A stretch of 64,000 bases of DNA from JACKAF01 sp041391485 (lineage in GTDB: Bacteria; Bdellovibrionota; FAC87; UBA2466; JACKAF01), in the NCBI GenBank assembly GCA_041391485.1, contig JAWKNY010000003.1:62001-126000 (forward strand). Direction: 5' to 3'. Positions within the stretch are counted from its first letter, which is position 1; every line of letters begins with the position of its first letter. Positions 61,094 through 64,000 of the stretch are shown one piece after another. Both the position numbers and the translations under genes were made by a program. The notes below the pieces were generated by a model. The model made no database searches. It was not told the DNA's origin and saw only the letters and a program-made list of their open reading frames with translations.

Positions 61094-64000
61094 ATGCGGC
61101 TAAAACGCTTAGAATTACAAGGCTTTAAGTCATTTGTCGATCGCACCATTCTGCCGTTCGAACCGGGAATCACCGGCGTCGTCGGACCGAATGGGTGCGG
61201 AAAGTCCAATATTGTGGACGCCATCCAATGGGTGATGGGCGAGCAAAGCGCCAAGCACCTGCGCGGGGACTCGATGGCGGACGTCATTTTCAACGGCTCG
61301 GAGCACCGGGCGGCGACTTCCATGGCCGAGGTGAGCTTAGTCATGGACGCGAGCGGGGTGAATCTGCCCCCGCACCTTATCCCCATCGCCAAAGGCGATG
61401 AGATGGCCATCACGCGCCGGCTCTTCAGGGACGGTACCGCGGAGTACCTCATCAACAAGACCCCCGTGCGCCTCAAAGACGTGCACGAAGTCTTTATGGA
61501 TACCGGCGTGGGGCGCCGTGCTTATTCCATCATTGAGCAGGGCCAGATTGATCGCATGATCAACGTGAAGCCCGATGATCGCCGAGGCATCTTTGAGGAA
61601 GTTGCTGGAATCACCAAGTATAAGACGAAGCGCCGAGAAGCGGAACGCAAACTCGAAGCCACTCGCCTCAACATAGAACGTGTCGACGATATCATCCGGG
61701 AATTGGACAAGCAGATCCGAAGTTTGAAGATCCAGGCCACCCGCGCCCGTAAGTACAAAGAGATTAAGGGCGAGCTTGAGAAGGTGGATCTCTTTCTCCT
61801 GGGACGTAAGCTTTTTTCCTTGCAGGAAACTCTCAATAGTTTGCAGGAGCAGCGGCTGAAGCTTCGCGAGGCCCGCTCGGCGCTGGAGACGGAATACTCC
61901 CGTTTTGAAGCTCAGTCGAGTGAGCTGGACGTCAAACGTGTGGACCAGGAACGCCTTTCGCAGACTGTTGAGGTGCAGGAGCGTGAATACACACTCAAGG
62001 TCCAGAAGCTTGAGAACCAGCTCGCCCTCTTTCAGCAGGAGCAGCAGCATATCGATCAGGCACAGCAGGCGCGTGCGCAGGAAAGCGAGGAGCTTTCCAA
62101 CAAGCTCGTAGAGTCGGAACGCGAAACCGAAGAACTTTCTGAAGAGTTGCAAGGCCTAGAAAGCGCGCTTTTCTCGTCACGTGAAGCGATCGAGGCGAGA
62201 CAAACAGAACTCACGGAAGTGCAATCGCGGCTCATCGAGGGTGAAAAAGAGCGGTCCCGGGCCCAGAAGGAACTTTCTCAGACGACCGAGAAGAGTATCT
62301 ACCTCGAAAACCAACTCGAGCACGGACGCCAAAAAGAAGAGGAATTCAATGCGCGCAGTGAGGCGCTCAACGAACGCCTGACCCAATCGGTAAGCGCGCT
62401 CGACGCGGCCAAAAAAGCCGTCATTGAAGCGGACGAACGGGTAGCTGAGTGCCAGGAACGCGGCCAGCGCGTCGAGAAAGAAGTTTCGGAGCTTTACCAG
62501 GAATGCCAGCAAATTTCGTCCAATCTTTCGGAAGTGGAAGATGAGCTTTTCCAAACGCGTGAGAAGTTTCACGGCATTCGTTCGCGTCTGGAATCTCTAA
62601 AAGAGCTTCAGGAGAACCTGGAAGGGTATTCGCCCACAGCCAAGGAAGTCCTGCTGAAGATGGAAGTGGAAGGTGCGTTGCCGCTCGCCGAAGCCATGCA
62701 ACCGGATTCAGACGTAGAAGAGCTGGTTGAGGTCCTCTTGGGCGAAGTCGAGCAATACGATCGTCGTGCAGACGGCCGAGACGGCGCGGCTGATCGTTGA
62801 GAAAATCCGCGAGAGCCAGTTGGAACGCGTTGGAATTCTTGCGCTGGAGGAAATCCCTGCAGCGACACCTCAGGTGTGCCCCGTTGGCGCGCAACCGTTG
62901 ATGGATCGCATTCGGGTCAAGCCAGGTTACGAGGCGGTCGCGCAAAAGTGGCTCGGCAATATTTTTATCGTTGAAAACGATGAAACAGTCTTTGCGTTGC
63001 GTACACAAAATCCTGAAGCCACCTTCGTGACTCGAGACGCGCTACTTGCGGCCCACGCCAATCGTACTTTTACCTGTGGAACCACTCCGACGCGTCAGGG
63101 AATCTTTGCTCGTCGGCGACAGATCGAGGAGCTTGAGAAGCAGCTGAGCGAGGTCGAAGCTGAAGTCAGCGGTCTGGCGGCGCGACGGGAAGCCCTCTTG
63201 GCAGAACTCGAAACCCAAGAACGTCGCCACGCGGAGATGAAGGACAAACTTAGCTCCTTGCATGTGGAAGCGGTAGGCTATCGTAAGGAACGCGAAAAAG
63301 TTCAGATTGAAAGAGAACGGTCCGAGAAAGAGTACACACTCTTGACCGAAGAGTCTCAAACCAACTCCCAGCAGCTGGATGATATCCGTGCCAAACTTGA
63401 AAACTGGGCTCAGGAACTCGGCGCCTTCCAAGAACGCAAGGTGGCGATGGAGCAGGAAGTGGAGCGTCTTGCCCAGGAGTTGGACGGTGCCCGCGAAAAG
63501 ACGGCAGAAATTCAGAACCTCCTAAAGACTCAGCAGATCGAATATTCCAAGATGGAAGAACGCTCAGCCGGTCTGGAAGAGAAACGAAACAGCCTGGAAT
63601 CGCAGAATAGCCAGCTCCGGGTGCGCGTCGAAAGTCTCGCCAAAAAGACCGAGCAGGATCGGGCGCGGCTTCAGTCCATTGAGGACGAAAGCGCGCGTGT
63701 ACGTGAAGAACGCGATGAGAGTTCCGAACGTCGCAATGAGCTGGTCACACAGCTCTCACAGGTGAGAGAAGCCTACGGCATCACCTGCCAGGAACTGAAC
63801 GAAATTCGCCTGAAGAAGGAAGCCATCCAAGGGGAACGTTCGGCGGCTGCCGATCGCATCCAGGAAGTGGAAATCCGGTTGGCGCACGAAGAATCCAATT
63901 TTGAACACCAGAAGAATATTTCTCTGGAACGCTACAACCAACAGGCGTCTCCACAGGATGAGGCGGCACAACTCAACCTGGAAGAGGTCCCGCTTTTCCA
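61094..64000 (+). CDS. smc: Chromosome segregation ATPase SMC, 3' end beyond window (one frameshift)
   Basis: At least 968 residues. SMC compacts and segregates the chromosome with ScpA and ScpB. The N-terminal head has GFKSFVDRT and Walker A GPNGCGKSNIVDAI, then QGQIDRMINVKPDDRRGIFEEVAGI (as DRRGIFEEVAGI). Long coiled coil follows (about 180-520), then the hinge (SDVEELVEVLLG, VVQTAETARLIVEKI, near 545-680), then the return coiled coil. The first frame closes at 62800, but the sequence continues unbroken from about 62752 in another frame. The gene is usually essential, so a sequencing indel is likely. The C-terminal Walker B is not in the window. Confidence 0.94.

Noticed and set aside
61337..62152. 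271-codon open frame antisense to smc
   Set aside because: Shadow of the Glu/Gln/Lys-rich coiled coil; the Leu/Phe-rich product is an artefact of reverse reading.
1..64000. Mobile elements, phage genes, CRISPR arrays and toxin-antitoxin pairs
   Set aside because: I looked for transposase motifs, direct repeat arrays and small overlapping gene pairs of known type and saw none.

Overview
The window reads as a chromosomal segment of a Gram-negative, flagellated bacterium, most likely from the Bdellovibrionota or another lineage formerly placed in the Deltaproteobacteria. This is inference. The support is a meso-DAP-type MurE, outer-membrane barrel proteins and lipoproteins, flagellin and filament-cap genes, two adjacent DUF507 genes, secretin plus CpaF-type pilus genes, and three clear sigma-54 promoters. 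No 16S rRNA or other decisive marker is present. There is one tRNA (Arg, CCT) and no phage, insertion sequence or CRISPR array.

Layout. 1-467: left-edge membrane protein of the PuuD N-terminal family. 846-6745: the most unusual region, three tandem paralogous genes for exported, Gly/Ala-rich coiled-coil proteins, each behind its own TTGGCAAG-N6-GC sigma-54 promoter. 6751-14880: glycosyltransferase-like gene, stand-alone ComEC-type hydrolase, uvrB, a ketol-acid reductoisomerase homologue overlapping a pyrE-type gene, glutathione transferase, rhodanese, a DOMON-like gene, tRNA-Arg and a rhomboid protease. 15035-19392: exported proteins (SIMPL-like, trypsin-like lipoprotein, unknown) and an O-antigen ligase. 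19338-22790: leftward hppD-phhA-diiron oxygenase operon beside a cysteine-rich Crp/Fnr regulator gene, with an FNR-like box between them. 22949-24893: secretin and CpaF/TadA ATPase; TadB/TadC-like proteins lie separately at 55627-56867. 24967-28386: rpmE-prfA-prmC-murA. 28473-35703: outer-membrane proteins, a class A PBP, DUF507 pair, TPR protein, VWA-like lipoprotein. 35710-38996 (minus): ftsI-ftsL-rsmH. 39128-44549: flagellar filament block (fliC, unknown, fliD, fliS, FliT-like, TPR, unknown). 44718-46151: M14 carboxypeptidase. 46204-51687: murE-murF-mraY-murD. 51897-55456: hsp20, wecB, long-chain acyl-CoA ligase. 56976-64000: glyS, ppdK and the 5' part of smc.

How it works together. Much of the window concerns the cell envelope: precursor synthesis (murA, murE, murF, mraY, murD), polymerisation (class A PBP, FtsI), division (FtsL), surface polysaccharide (WecB, O-antigen ligase) and surface appendages (flagellum, Tad-like pilus). 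The division/cell-wall (dcw) cluster is split: rsmH-ftsL-ftsI points left, murE-murD points right, and flagellar genes lie between them.

Quality caveat. At least thirteen genes carry apparent frameshifts, including genes that are normally essential (murA, mraY, smc, prmC). Long stretches of intact protein continue in another frame, often next to a homopolymer. Sequencing indels are the simplest explanation, so broken genes here should not be read as true pseudogenes without resequencing.

Other structure. A dispersed family of palindromic intergenic repeats starting GGTAC, two copies of which contain a perfect DnaA-box sequence, occurs at 15894, 17783, 51689 and 52382. Perfect 13-bp inverted repeats enclose the start regions of murE and of the small gene after fliC.
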